From the NCBI RefSeq assembly GCF_943736985.1, contig NZ_CALSFS010000002.1, positions 248,001 to 312,000 on the forward strand: DNA of 64,000 bases, read 5' to 3'. A model generated the notes under the pieces. The model worked only from the letters and a program-made list of their open reading frames with translations, had not been told where the DNA came from and made no database searches. Each line of letters opens with the position of its first letter. The stretch's first letter is position 1. Origin of the DNA: Clostridium sp. Marseille-Q2269. GTDB taxonomy: Bacteria; Bacillota; Clostridia; Clostridiales; Clostridiaceae. Both the position numbers and the translations under genes were made by a program. Positions 34,667 to 43,290 of the stretch are shown piece after piece.

Positions 34667-35224
34667 TTAAATAGAATCAACTATAACTTCATCTACTAAT
34701 ATATCATGTATGTCTTTAGGTACATGGTCTACCATCTGAAAATCATATGCTAAAGCTATTTTTCTAACTTTATTTTTTAAGTGAGGAATAAATCTATCAT
34801 AAAATCCTCCACCATAGCCTAATCTTCCTCCTTTATTATCAAAAGCTAGTCCTGGTAAAATAGCTAAATCTATTTCCTTTGGATCTACTATATTTTTAAA
34901 ATTTTCAGGTTCTAATATTTTATAGCGCCCACACTCCATAAGTTCTGAAAAATCCTTAATTTCTATAGCTTCCATACCTTCATTTAAGGATATAACCTTA
35001 GGAACGCATATTCTTTTGCCCTGACATAATGCTTCTTTTATAATATCATGAGTATTAACTTCATCTTTCAAACTTACATATATAAATATAAAATTAGATT
35101 TTTCATATAAAAGTTTACTATGAAGTTTTTCTTTTATTATTATATCTTTCTTTATCTTTTCTTCTGTGGTTAAACACTTTCTTATATTAAGGATTTCTTC
35201 TCTCAAATTAGATTTATTATTCAT
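34667..35224 (-). CDS. 5-formyltetrahydrofolate cyclo-ligase
   Basis: 185 residues. It converts 5-formyl-THF to 5,10-methenyl-THF with ATP. LREEILNIRKCLTTEEK at the start, FIYVSLKDEVNTHDII in the middle and LPGLAFDNKGGRLGYGGGFYDRFI (about 128-151) are the family ATP and folate segments. The ATG overlaps the end of hprK by 8 bases (ATGAATAA), so it is translationally coupled to HPr kinase. A strong terminator follows, making it the last gene of the DUF896-hprK-fthC run. Confidence 0.94.
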   Translation of the reverse strand: MNNKSNLREEILNIRKCLTTEEKIKKDIIIKEKLHSKLLYEKSNFIFIYVSLKDEVNTHDIIKEALCQGKRICVPKVISLNEGMEAIEIKDFSELMECGRYKILEPENFKNIVDPKEIDLAILPGLAFDNKGGRLGYGGGFYDRFIPHLKNKVRKIALAYDFQMVDHVPKDIHDILVDEVIVDSI

Positions 35225-36140
35225 CTTTTTTTAAGTTACTAGCCTCCTTACTTATTCTTTCATTTATTATATCCACAGGACAATTTTTTGTAACCAAAGT
35301 ATATCTATAGTTTGCTGCAGCTGCTTCTATTATAACAGCCAAATTCCTTCCTGGTCTTATAGGTATAGTCAGTTTTCTAACTGGTATATTTAATATATCT
35401 ATAAATTCCTTATCTACACCCAATCTATCATAAGTTTTTTCTGGTCTCCATTGTTCTAAATTAATCATAAGATCAATTTTTCTTTCCTTTAATATAGAAC
35501 TCAATCCATAAAGAGCTGCTACATCTATTATTCCCATACCTCTAACTTCCATCATACCCGCAGTAATAGAAGGAGAGGTACCCTTTAATATTCCATTTAC
35601 TTCTTTAATATCAACGGCATCATCTGCTACTAATCTATGGCCTCTTTTTATAAGTTCTAAGGCTGTTTCAGTTTTTCCTATTCCACTTTCTCCCGTAATA
35701 AGTATTCCAATACCATATACGTCCAAAAGTACTCCATGCATCCTAGTTTCAGGGGCTAGTTTTTCATCCAAGTATGACATTAAAGAGCTTATAAATCTAG
35801 TAGATATTTCACCCGTTCTTAAAACCCATTGCCCTTTTTCTTTGGCACTATTTATAAATTCTTCATGAGCTACTAAATCCCTTGTTATTATTATACATGG
35901 TGTTTTAAACTCAAAAAATTTATTTAGTCTTTTTATCCTAAGTTCTTTTTTCATTACATCTAAAAAGCTCCATTCAGTCTTTCCAACAACCTGTACTCTT
36001 TTATTAGCAAAATAATTGTAAAAACCTGAAAATTGAAGCCCAGGCCTATTGATATCACTAACATCTATAATGTTGTTTTCTAAGCCTTCTACTAATACTT
36101 CTAATTTCATATCCTGTATTAAGTCCTTTACCCTAACCAA
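35217..36140 (-). CDS. hprK: HPr kinase/phosphorylase
   Basis: About 307 residues. It phosphorylates HPr on serine 46 in response to fructose-1,6-bisphosphate and drives carbon catabolite control in Firmicutes. The P-loop GESGIGKT (about 150-157), the preceding MHGVLLDVYG histidine, HRLVADD and the signature EVRGMGIIDV are present. The open frame reaches 36161, but AGGAGG with a 10-base spacer supports the TTG at 36140, giving MVRVKDLIQD as in relatives. The gene end overlaps the 5-formyl-THF cyclo-ligase start. Confidence 0.95.
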   Translation of the reverse strand: MVRVKDLIQDMKLEVLVEGLENNIIDVSDINRPGLQFSGFYNYFANKRVQVVGKTEWSFLDVMKKELRIKRLNKFFEFKTPCIIITRDLVAHEEFINSAKEKGQWVLRTGEISTRFISSLMSYLDEKLAPETRMHGVLLDVYGIGILITGESGIGKTETALELIKRGHRLVADDAVDIKEVNGILKGTSPSITAGMMEVRGMGIIDVAALYGLSSILKERKIDLMINLEQWRPEKTYDRLGVDKEFIDILNIPVRKLTIPIRPGRNLAVIIEAAAANYRYTLVTKNCPVDIINERISKEASNLKKDE

Positions 36141-36170
36141 ATGTTTTACACCTCCTAACAATAAGACTTA

Positions 36171-36359
36171 TTAGTTTTTTGTACTAGGCATTGGTATTTT
36201 TTCCACCCCATCTAATTGCACTTTTACATTTCCTTTTATTACATCTATATATTTTCTTCTTAATTCTTGTTGTTCTATTTTTTCTTCTTCTGTAAGTCCC
36301 GTATCTTTACTTTTTTTATATAAAAAATTAATTCTTTCTATAAGTTTTTTCATGTCCAT
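36171..36359 (-). CDS. DUF896 (YnzC/UPF0291) small protein
   Basis: 62 residues. KKLIERINFLYKKSKDTGLTEEE and the following basic YIDVIKGNVKVQLDGV are the complete DUF896 domain, a two-helix bundle found across Firmicutes. B. subtilis YnzC and its relatives are linked to SOS or cell division genes but have no settled function. GAGGAG sits 9 bases before the first ATG. It lies 30 bases upstream of hprK on the same strand and may be cotranscribed. Confidence 0.88.
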   Translation of the reverse strand: MDMKKLIERINFLYKKSKDTGLTEEEKIEQQELRRKYIDVIKGNVKVQLDGVEKIPMPSTKN

Positions 36360-36490
36360 ATATTACAACTCCTCAATGTTAATTTACATTTTATTTTACA
36401 TCATATTTTATAAAAATAAAATACATCTAAATATATTATTTATTAAATTAATGTTAAATAGCCATATAATATATAAAATAAGCATAGAAT

Positions 36491-36524
36491 AAGAGACATA
36501 CTTCTATTTAAAGATATGTCTCTT
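36491..36524 (-). terminator. Terminator-like hairpin after the TVP38 operon
   Basis: AAGAGACATA pairs with TATGTCTCTT (36491-36500 with 36515-36524). It lies 12 bases past the last TVP38 gene. The T run is weak. Confidence 0.65.
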
Positions 36525-36535
36525 TATAAATTTTA

Positions 36536-37270
36536 TTATTCTTTTATAATATTTAATTGCTCATCATTACTATTATTTTTATCTTCTTTCTTTTTTTTAT
36601 CCATTAAATATTTTTTTATAGCTATAGCAATCACTATTAGAGCTATCACTCCACAAAATATCCATAGTGCCATTTTAGCCATACTGCCTATATTTTGTCC
36701 TAATAGGGAATAAACTATAGTGGCTGGTAATTGCCCAACTCCTGTAGCCCAAAAAAATGACCAAAACGACATTTCTGTAAGACCTGCTGCATAGCTTATA
36801 GCATCAAAAGACACAAATGGTAGTAATCTGGCTATTAATATAGCATATTTACCATACTTGTCAAAGAATTTATCTGTCATATATAGTGCTTTTTTACCAA
36901 CTATCTTTTGGGCTACAGGCCTTCCATAAAATTTGCTTATATAAAAACATAAAACCGCTCCCATCATAGCCCCTGTCCAAGATATTAAAGCTCCAAATGC
37001 CCAACCAAATAACCATGCATTAGCAAATGTTATTATAAAGGCTGGAAGTGGTGCTGCAATAGATTGAAACATCATAAGAAGAATAGATATTAGCGGAGCC
37101 CATATACCAAAAGATTTTATATAATCTTTTACCTCTTCTATATTTAATCTTGTAAGCATGGAAGCTACTTTATTTACTCCATTTTTAAATTCTGGAACAA
37201 AAAAATATAGAATTATTACTCCTAAAACAAGTCCTAGTTTAATTGATAAATTTCTCTTCTTCTGCTCCAT
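36536..37270 (-). CDS. TVP38/TMEM64-family membrane protein (second paralogue)
   Basis: 244 residues. One N-terminal helix is followed by the SNARE-assoc/VTT core. FANAWLFGWAFGALISWTGAMMGAVLCFYISKFYGRP (about 81-117) and RLLPFVSFDAISYAAGLTEMSF are the family's re-entrant and FxxGR-type features. The TVP38/DedA superfamily is tied to lipid scrambling and membrane homeostasis. It ends with a charged C-tail. Its ATG follows AAGGAGG and lies inside the end of the first TVP38 gene (32-base overlap). It is the last gene of a six-gene operon that starts at 41542. Confidence 0.88.
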   Translation of the reverse strand: MEQKKRNLSIKLGLVLGVIILYFFVPEFKNGVNKVASMLTRLNIEEVKDYIKSFGIWAPLISILLMMFQSIAAPLPAFIITFANAWLFGWAFGALISWTGAMMGAVLCFYISKFYGRPVAQKIVGKKALYMTDKFFDKYGKYAILIARLLPFVSFDAISYAAGLTEMSFWSFFWATGVGQLPATIVYSLLGQNIGSMAKMALWIFCGVIALIVIAIAIKKYLMDKKKKEDKNNSNDEQLNIIKE

Positions 37271-37955
37271 AACTATCCTCCTTCTTAATTATATCTTTCT
37301 GTAATTTATTAAAGGATAGTTTCTTTTTCATAATAAAAGAAACTAAACATAGTAAAACTAATAATACTATAGACATTACAAACTGTTTAGATTTCACATT
37401 TAAAGCTTTATCTCCAAGATTTATAAAAACCAATATGCCTGGAATTATCCCTACAGTTGTTGCTAAAATAAAATCTTTAAATTTTATTTTGGAAAGTCCT
37501 GATCCATAACTTATAACATCAAAAGGAACTAAAGGTATAAGTCTTAATATAAATACAACTAAAAATCCATTTTTTTCCACTCCATCCTCAAACCATTTCC
37601 CTTTTCCTCTAACCAACTTGTCAACCATAGTTCTTCCTAAAACTCTAGCTATATAAAAAGATAGTGATGCTCCACAAACAGCGCCTATCACTGTATATAT
37701 GCTTCCTTGGACCATACCAAAAGCCATACCTCCAGCTATGGCTAAAATAGAATCTGGAAATAATGTAAGTGGAACTAAAGTAAATAATATTATGTATACT
37801 ATAGGTGATATAACTCCATAACTGTTTATGTACTCTTTTATCGAAACTGCACTTACCTCTTTAGCTAATATGGTGTTTCTTAAAAAATATACTAAAAATC
37901 CTAATAGACCTATAAATATTATAAAAACTATAACACTATTTTTAGCTTTTTTCAC
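37239..37955 (-). CDS. TVP38/TMEM64-family membrane protein (first paralogue)
   Basis: 238 residues, with about five membrane segments. PDSILAIAGGMAFGMVQGSIYTVIGAVCGASLSFYIARVLGR (about 68-109) and RLIPLVPFDVISYGSGLSKIKF match its downstream neighbour closely in layout, so the two are tandem duplicates or a heteromeric pair. The last 10 codons overlap the next gene start. It lies 90 bases after the Fe-S protein gene. A role in moving or modifying lipids made by the upstream glycosyltransferases is an inference from operon context. Confidence 0.88.
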   Translation of the reverse strand: MKKAKNSVIVFIIFIGLLGFLVYFLRNTILAKEVSAVSIKEYINSYGVISPIVYIILFTLVPLTLFPDSILAIAGGMAFGMVQGSIYTVIGAVCGASLSFYIARVLGRTMVDKLVRGKGKWFEDGVEKNGFLVVFILRLIPLVPFDVISYGSGLSKIKFKDFILATTVGIIPGILVFINLGDKALNVKSKQFVMSIVLLVLLCLVSFIMKKKLSFNKLQKDIIKKEDSYGAEEEKFIN

Positions 37956-38045
37956 ACAAACGCCTCCACTAATTTTTTATTTCAAATTATAAAATTTATA
38001 ATTTGAATATAATCTGTACAAAACAGAATAATATAAATTAAAATT

Positions 38046-39191
38046 TTACTTTATTATTATTTTTGTTTTTAATCTATTGCTCCAAGATTTTAAAGGAGAA
38101 TTTATCTTTACACATTTATCTTTATTAACTATTTTTTCTCCAAAAATTAAATCTAATATATGAATAGACTTAGCTCCCCCTTTAATCATTGACTCTCTAC
38201 ACCCTGCACAATAAGTAACGATATAATCTTGTCCAATATTTTTTGCAGCTTTCTTCATCATAGCTTTGGAAAGTTTAGAATTTACAGCGTGAATCATTCC
38301 TCCAGTACCGCAGCAATTGGTCATTTTATTTATATTGTTACTTTCTAAAACTTTATAATCTAATTGTCCCATTATCCATCTTATACTTTCCTGTATTTCT
38401 TTTTCGTATCTTGTAGCACAAGAATCATGAATAGAAAACTTAGTCTCACTATTCTTACCTTTATTTATAGACCCTTGAGGAATTCCTATTTCCTTTAATA
38501 CTGTCCATAAAGATTTAACTTTAATTTTTGTTCCATAATTTTTCATTATCATATAACAATTTTGGCAGGCAGTAATTACTTCTATAGCACCAGTATTATT
38601 TATACGATTTTCTACTCTACTAAATAATTTTGTGAATTTTTCTTGTTGTCCTAAAGTTTCTGTAGGTTTTCCACAGCATTCTAAAAGCATAGATGTGCCT
38701 GGCAACTCTTTTTTCAAATAATTATATGTCTTTAATACTAATTCTGGACTATATGAAGAAAGTGTACAACCAGGGAAAAATACTCTTTCTACTTTATTAG
38801 TTTCTTTATTTTTATCTTCCACATATTTTGTAAATATTTTTGAAAACCCTAATTTTTGATGCATGTTTATAGCATTATGACCTTTCAGTGAAGTCTTCCC
38901 ATTATTTTGCTCTAATACTTCTACTCTAAGGTCCATAAATGCTTTTCCCATATTTAATTTTTTAGGACAAACTTCTCTACACTTTCCACAAATACTGCAA
39001 GAATAAGGAAGTATAGCCTCAAATGTATTTTTTTTGATTATACTACTAAAAATTTTCCTAGGATTACCTCCAAATTCTTTTAGCATATAACAATTTTTAA
39101 CACACAAATTACACTCTATACAATCTTTTTTTATACACTCTATATATACCTTTGTTTCTTCGTTTTTTATTTTAAAATATTTTTTATCCAT
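38046..39191 (-). CDS. 4Fe-4S / CCG-domain heterodisulfide-reductase-like protein
   Basis: About 381 residues. Two ferredoxin motifs lie near the N-terminus (CIECNLCVKNC and CSICGKCREVCP). Two CCG cysteine-rich domains follow, FFPGCTLSSY...LECCGKP and HDSCATRYEK...NCCGTGG, plus a final TYCAGCRE. This is the GlpC/LutA/HdrD-type architecture that passes electrons through clusters. An upstream GTG is possible, but AGGTGG precedes the ATG at 39191, which overlaps the stop of the kinase-like gene by one base. No flavin-oxidase partner (GlpA, LutB or GlcD) is adjacent, so the electron donor is unknown. Confidence 0.85.
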   Translation of the reverse strand: MDKKYFKIKNEETKVYIECIKKDCIECNLCVKNCYMLKEFGGNPRKIFSSIIKKNTFEAILPYSCSICGKCREVCPKKLNMGKAFMDLRVEVLEQNNGKTSLKGHNAINMHQKLGFSKIFTKYVEDKNKETNKVERVFFPGCTLSSYSPELVLKTYNYLKKELPGTSMLLECCGKPTETLGQQEKFTKLFSRVENRINNTGAIEVITACQNCYMIMKNYGTKIKVKSLWTVLKEIGIPQGSINKGKNSETKFSIHDSCATRYEKEIQESIRWIMGQLDYKVLESNNINKMTNCCGTGGMIHAVNSKLSKAMMKKAAKNIGQDYIVTYCAGCRESMIKGGAKSIHILDLIFGEKIVNKDKCVKINSPLKSWSNRLKTKIIIK

Positions 39192-40189
39192 TAAAACCAC
39201 CTATTTAAGAGATTATTCATAAAATCTAATTCTAAATATTCTTTTATTTTTTCATAGGTATCCATATTTTTTATATCTCTATTTGGATTTTGATATTCTA
39301 TATAAGCATAAGCACACCAACTTAAAGCTCTCAAATATAAGTACGGTGTATATATATCTACTCTTTCTCTTATATTTTTTCCATTAAAAATTCTTTCATA
39401 ATTATTAAAAAACTCATCTACTTCATAATCCTTCAATATATAGTTAGTTTTCCAAAGAGTAGTAGTTGGTGCTAAAAACTGAGTTAAATCTTGACAAGGA
39501 TCACTTATAACTGGTTTTTCCCAATCTATTAAATAAAAGTTATTAGATCCTATTATAAAGTTATGAGAATTAACTTCCGTATTATTTATTACCTGTATAG
39601 GATCATCTATAAAATACTTTTCCTTATGGGCATTTTCTGTAGCCCAATTTATAAATTTATAAAAGAATTTCTTTACATCCCCTTTTATAATTGGACTGCT
39701 CCAAAAATCTTTTAAAAGATTTTTAGCCTCTTTTATTCTGTCAGAAAGTATATTTTTTTCTACTATGAATGACAAAAAATCTGCCTTATTAAGCTTTACA
39801 GAGTGTATTTCCCCAAATATTCTAGCAGCTTTATTTAAGTCCCTTTCATAATTTAATGGTTCTCCTTTTAAGAACTCCATTATTAATACTCCATATTTTA
39901 TGTATTTTTTACTACCATCTACATAATAGACCCTTGGAGTAACTTTACTTACTTCTAATCTCTTTAAGGCTGAATATTCATATTCTATCTGTTTTTCTAA
40001 CCCTAATTGACTTCCTGTATTTACTCTAAAAACATATTTATTTATTTTATCTTCTAATATAAAGTTTATATTATATTCACCTTGCGCTAAAAATATTATA
40101 TTAAAATCTTTATTTAAATCTAATATTTTAAATAAATCCTTACTAAAAATATAATTTCTTATTTCCTTAATCAACATATCTCTCAACAT
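39191..40189 (-). CDS. Aminoglycoside/choline kinase-fold phosphotransferase-like protein
   Basis: About 332 residues. The N-lobe FNIIFLAQGEYNINFIL, the EYSALKRL helix and LIMEFLKGEPL belong to the APH/choline kinase fold. The catalytic loop, normally HGD.x.N, reads NNTEVNSHNF, and the DFG-like motif reads YLIDWEKP. The catalytic aspartate therefore appears replaced while the metal aspartate is kept. It may be a divergent kinase or a binding protein. The ATG at 40189 lies 8 bases after GGAG. The gene overlaps the TIGR04282 gene by 23 bases and touches the Fe-S gene, so the three are coupled. Confidence 0.75.
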   Translation of the reverse strand: MLRDMLIKEIRNYIFSKDLFKILDLNKDFNIIFLAQGEYNINFILEDKINKYVFRVNTGSQLGLEKQIEYEYSALKRLEVSKVTPRVYYVDGSKKYIKYGVLIMEFLKGEPLNYERDLNKAARIFGEIHSVKLNKADFLSFIVEKNILSDRIKEAKNLLKDFWSSPIIKGDVKKFFYKFINWATENAHKEKYFIDDPIQVINNTEVNSHNFIIGSNNFYLIDWEKPVISDPCQDLTQFLAPTTTLWKTNYILKDYEVDEFFNNYERIFNGKNIRERVDIYTPYLYLRALSWCAYAYIEYQNPNRDIKNMDTYEKIKEYLELDFMNNLLNRWF

Positions 40190-40868
40190 ATTCATCTCTC
40201 CACCAATTTTCTAAATATTTCTTAGTATGTTTAGGTACAACATCATATTTATATAATTTATGATTTAGTCTATGTATTAAATTTTTAAGATCCTCTTTAG
40301 TGTCTATATCCTCATATTTTTCTGCAAAACCTACAGTTAAGTTTTCCTTATTAAGTATATGTATAGTGCTATAAAACACAGATTTTTCTCCCCATTTTAT
40401 ATCTCCTTTAAAAACTATTTTATTTAATTTCTTCATGCCCACAAGATAATATCCTCCATCTAGTGTAGGACCAAAACATAGGTCTTTATTTTCTAAAATA
40501 TCAAAAGCCCTTAATATATCTTTGCTTTGAATTTCCGGTATATCAGATCCTATTAAAATAACCTTTTCATAACTCTTATTTAGAATGTAGTTTACAGCGT
40601 TCTCCATTCTTTCTCCTATATCTTTACCTTTTTGTGGAAAATTATTGATAAAATTAGGCATTAAAGACTGTATTATACTAAAATCTCCTTCATCACTATA
40701 AGTTACATATATATCCATGCTTTCTTTTAGATCTTTGCACATATTAAATATATCTTGTAAAAAGCATTTATGTATATCTGCACACTGCTCTCCTGTCAAT
40801 ATTTTCATAAGTCTAGTTTTAGTCTTATAAGGTACAGGTATTCTAGTCATTATTATAAGTGCCTTCAT
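40167..40868 (-). CDS. TIGR04282-family (DUF2064) glycosyltransferase
   Basis: 233 residues. It opens MKALIIMTRIPVPYKTKTRL, the nucleotide-binding start of the DUF2064 GT-A-like family. KGKDIGERMENAV, LIGSDIPEI (the DxD position) and CFGPTLDGGYYLVGM follow. The family was named for arsenosugar biosynthesis clusters, but no arsenic gene is present here. It directly follows the TIGR04283 gene with a one-base TAATG overlap and overlaps the kinase-like gene. The pair is probably used to build a different glycoside or glycolipid. Confidence 0.88.
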   Translation of the reverse strand: MKALIIMTRIPVPYKTKTRLMKILTGEQCADIHKCFLQDIFNMCKDLKESMDIYVTYSDEGDFSIIQSLMPNFINNFPQKGKDIGERMENAVNYILNKSYEKVILIGSDIPEIQSKDILRAFDILENKDLCFGPTLDGGYYLVGMKKLNKIVFKGDIKWGEKSVFYSTIHILNKENLTVGFAEKYEDIDTKEDLKNLIHRLNHKLYKYDVVPKHTKKYLENWWRDEYVERYVD

Positions 40869-41542
40869 TACCTTTCCTCCCGATATATTTTATTTAATCT
40901 TTCTGTAGATACTCCCATAAAATATAAAATTCTTAATTTATGCATTAATAGGTGAGTTTTTAATTGTCCTCTCTTTTTAAATCTTCTTGCAGAAGTTCCA
41001 ATATGTAAAGATATCAACTTAAGTTTACCCAATTTTCTTAATGCTAAAGAAAATTCTAAGTCTTCCATTATGTCCAATGAAGGGTATCCTCCCATACTTA
41101 TAAATACATCTTTTCTAATAAATATTCCTTGATCACCATAATATATATTAAATTTTGCTGCTCTTATATTAGATGTTTTAGCTATATATTTCATAAATAG
41201 ACTATTTAAATCATAAAAATATATAGAAAATCCTCCTCCTATATACCCATTATGTATAACTTTTTCTATAGCATGTATACTGTTAGAATTAAGTATAGAA
41301 TCTGAATGTACAAACCAGAGAATTTCCCCTCTTGCTTCTTTAGCTCCACAATTCATCTGATTAGACCTTCCTTTTTTACTCTTTATAACTCTACCATATT
41401 TGCATGCTATATCTATGGTGCCATCTTCACTTCCACCATCTATAATTAGAATTTCTTTTTCACCATTTAAATCTTTTAAGCTCTCTAATAAATATTTTAT
41501 AGTTTTCTCTTCATTTAAAACCGGAATTATTATAGAAATCAT
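40868..41542 (-). CDS. TIGR04283-family GT2 glycosyltransferase
   Basis: 224 residues. This is a GT-A fold with SIIIPVLNEEKTI (3-15), LIIDGGSEDGT (32-42) and WFVHSDS (the DxD-like site). The distal GGYPSLDIMEDLEFSLALRKLGK also matches TIGR04283. It is the first gene of the operon that continues with TIGR04282, a kinase-like protein, a Fe-S protein and two TVP38 proteins. In other bacteria TIGR04283 and TIGR04282 occur together in arsenosugar or related clusters. Here the acceptor and donor are unknown. Confidence 0.9.
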   Translation of the reverse strand: MISIIIPVLNEEKTIKYLLESLKDLNGEKEILIIDGGSEDGTIDIACKYGRVIKSKKGRSNQMNCGAKEARGEILWFVHSDSILNSNSIHAIEKVIHNGYIGGGFSIYFYDLNSLFMKYIAKTSNIRAAKFNIYYGDQGIFIRKDVFISMGGYPSLDIMEDLEFSLALRKLGKLKLISLHIGTSARRFKKRGQLKTHLLMHKLRILYFMGVSTERLNKIYREER

Positions 41543-41761
41543 ATTATATCATCAATCCTCATATATTAATTTAATTATAATCTTTTTTTATACTTATTTG
41601 TTGTTATATAATTTTTTTTTATAAGGTATAATACATATATTTATATCTTTTATTTAATTGTATATATAATTGAACGCTATAATAATTATAACATCCATAT
41701 ATAATTAAAATATTATATATTTATTCTTAAACTAAAAACTTTATAACTTTCTATAATATAG

Positions 41762-41806
41762 AAAGGGTATGTATTAAAACTTATTATGTTTCAATACATA
41801 CCCTTT
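41762..41806 (-). terminator. Terminator after glpX
   Basis: A 19-bp stem (41762-41780 with 41788-41806) has one G-U wobble on the minus strand. It lies 29 bases past the glpX stop codon. Confidence 0.85.
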
Positions 41807-41835
41807 TATATATAAAGAATTATTAAAGAACTAAA

Positions 41836-42810
41836 TTATTCAACTACTATAGCACTTTTGCCTAAATTATGACAAGCTTTAACAAATCTAATAGTACCTG
41901 TCTTAGATCTCATAACTATAGAATTTGTAGTGGCTTTTTCGCTTCTATTATAAACAACACCTTTTAATAAATCACAATCTGTTATGGCTGTGGCTGCAAA
42001 ATAAACATCCTCGCTTTTTACTAAATCATCTATATAAAGTATAGCTTTATGATCTTTTATTCCCATAATCGTACATCTTTCTATTTCTTCTTGAGAGGTT
42101 GGACAAAGTTGTGCTTGCATTTCACCACCCATACATTTTATGGCGGCAGCTGCTATAACACCTTCTGGTGCTCCACCAGTTCCCATCATTATATCTACTC
42201 CTGTATCTTCAAACCCACAAGCTAATACAGCTGCTACATCACCTTCTCCAAAAAGCTTAACTCTAGCACCTACTTCTCTTGCATCTTTTACTATATAATC
42301 ATGCCTATCTCTTTCTTGAACTATAACTGTAAGTTCTGTTACATCTTTGTTTAAAGCTCTAGCTACATTCAATATATTCTCTTTAGGGGATTTATTTATA
42401 TCTATAGCTCCCTTAGCCCCTGATCCTACAGCTATCTTTTTCATATACATATCTGGAGCATGAAATAAGCTTCCTTTAGGTCCCATAGCTACTACAGCTA
42501 TAGCATTTTCTAATCCCTTTGCTATAAGTTTAGTTCCATCCACTGGATCTACAGCTATGTCCATTTCCACCATGTCTTCTGCACCAATTCCAACTTTTTC
42601 ACCTATGTATAGCATAGGAGCTTCATCTAATTCTCCTTCTCCTATAACAACTTTACCTCTTATAGGCATTATTTGAAAAGCTTTATGCATACCATCAACT
42701 GCTGCTTGATCTGCTGCATTTTTATCTCCTCTACCCATAAATTTTGATGCACTTAATGCTGCTGCTTCTGTTACTCTTGCAAGTCCCATAGCAATGTCTG
42801 TATTTAGCAT
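41836..42810 (-). CDS. glpX: Fructose-1,6-bisphosphatase class II
   Basis: 324 residues. GEGELDEAPMLYIGE (about 57-71) and DIAVDPVDGTKL (about 84-95) are the metal and phosphate motifs of GlpX. GTGGAPEGVIAAAAIKCMGGEMQ is the class II signature. It hydrolyses fructose-1,6-bisphosphate in gluconeogenesis, fitting a protein-degrading clostridium. It is monocistronic, with GGGGGAA as a ribosome binding site, and lies next to the region of DnaA-box-like sequences. Confidence 0.96.
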   Translation of the reverse strand: MLNTDIAMGLARVTEAAALSASKFMGRGDKNAADQAAVDGMHKAFQIMPIRGKVVIGEGELDEAPMLYIGEKVGIGAEDMVEMDIAVDPVDGTKLIAKGLENAIAVVAMGPKGSLFHAPDMYMKKIAVGSGAKGAIDINKSPKENILNVARALNKDVTELTVIVQERDRHDYIVKDAREVGARVKLFGEGDVAAVLACGFEDTGVDIMMGTGGAPEGVIAAAAIKCMGGEMQAQLCPTSQEEIERCTIMGIKDHKAILYIDDLVKSEDVYFAATAITDCDLLKGVVYNRSEKATTNSIVMRSKTGTIRFVKACHNLGKSAIVVE

Positions 42811-43042
42811 ATATTTTCCCCCTCAAATTATCATTTATTATATATAAATAATATTATATATATTTATTTTACTCTTATATCACTAAAATTGTCTTAATTA
42901 GCATATCATATTAAAACATATGTAACCATTAATCTTTTTTATTATATCACATTTAATAAATATGACAAGTAGCTTAAATAAAATAGGCCATTTTGTTGAA
43001 ATAAAAAAACATTTCGACATCTTATTTTTATTTTGTAGTTTT
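42811..43042. other. Non-coding region upstream of glpX
   Basis: AT-rich, with no supported gene. A minus-strand open frame at 42898-43137 looks spurious because it is a translation of the DnaA-box-like repeats. It presumably contains the glpX promoter, but no consensus stands out. Confidence 0.5.
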
Positions 43043-43149
43043 TTATTCACAGTTATATCCCTTAAGCGCCAACAACTATCATATTTTTCCACATTTTCTA
43101 CACAATTATTCCACAATTTATCAACATAGTAATACACATTTTATCAACA
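43043..43149. promoter_or_regulatory. Cluster of DnaA-box-like 9-mers
   Basis: Six same-orientation sites lie in 107 bases: TTATTCACA (43043), TTTTCCACA (43085), TTTTCTACA (43094), TATTCCACA (43107) and TTATCAACA twice (43118 and 43141). The first fits TTATNCACA exactly, and the others differ by one or two bases from TTATCCACA. No dnaA, dnaN or rpmH is nearby, so this is not the canonical origin. It may be a DnaA titration or DnaA-regulated site between glpX and a Spo0E-type gene. Confidence 0.45.
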
Positions 43150-43290
43150 GAAATTATAGTTATTTATGTTGCAGAATGTATAACCTTGACTTACGAAATA
43201 TATGATAAATTTGGAATAATCTGTTAGAATAAGGATATAAAATAACGAAGTGATTATAATTAAACTTACATAACAAATGGAGTTGATGCT

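Noticed and set aside
42898-43137. A 79-codon minus-strand open frame upstream of glpX
   Set aside because: It is a translation of the DnaA-box-like repeats with no ribosome binding site and no family resemblance.
43043-43149. The chromosomal replication origin
   Set aside because: No dnaA, dnaN, rpmH or AT-rich unwinding layout with those genes is present.
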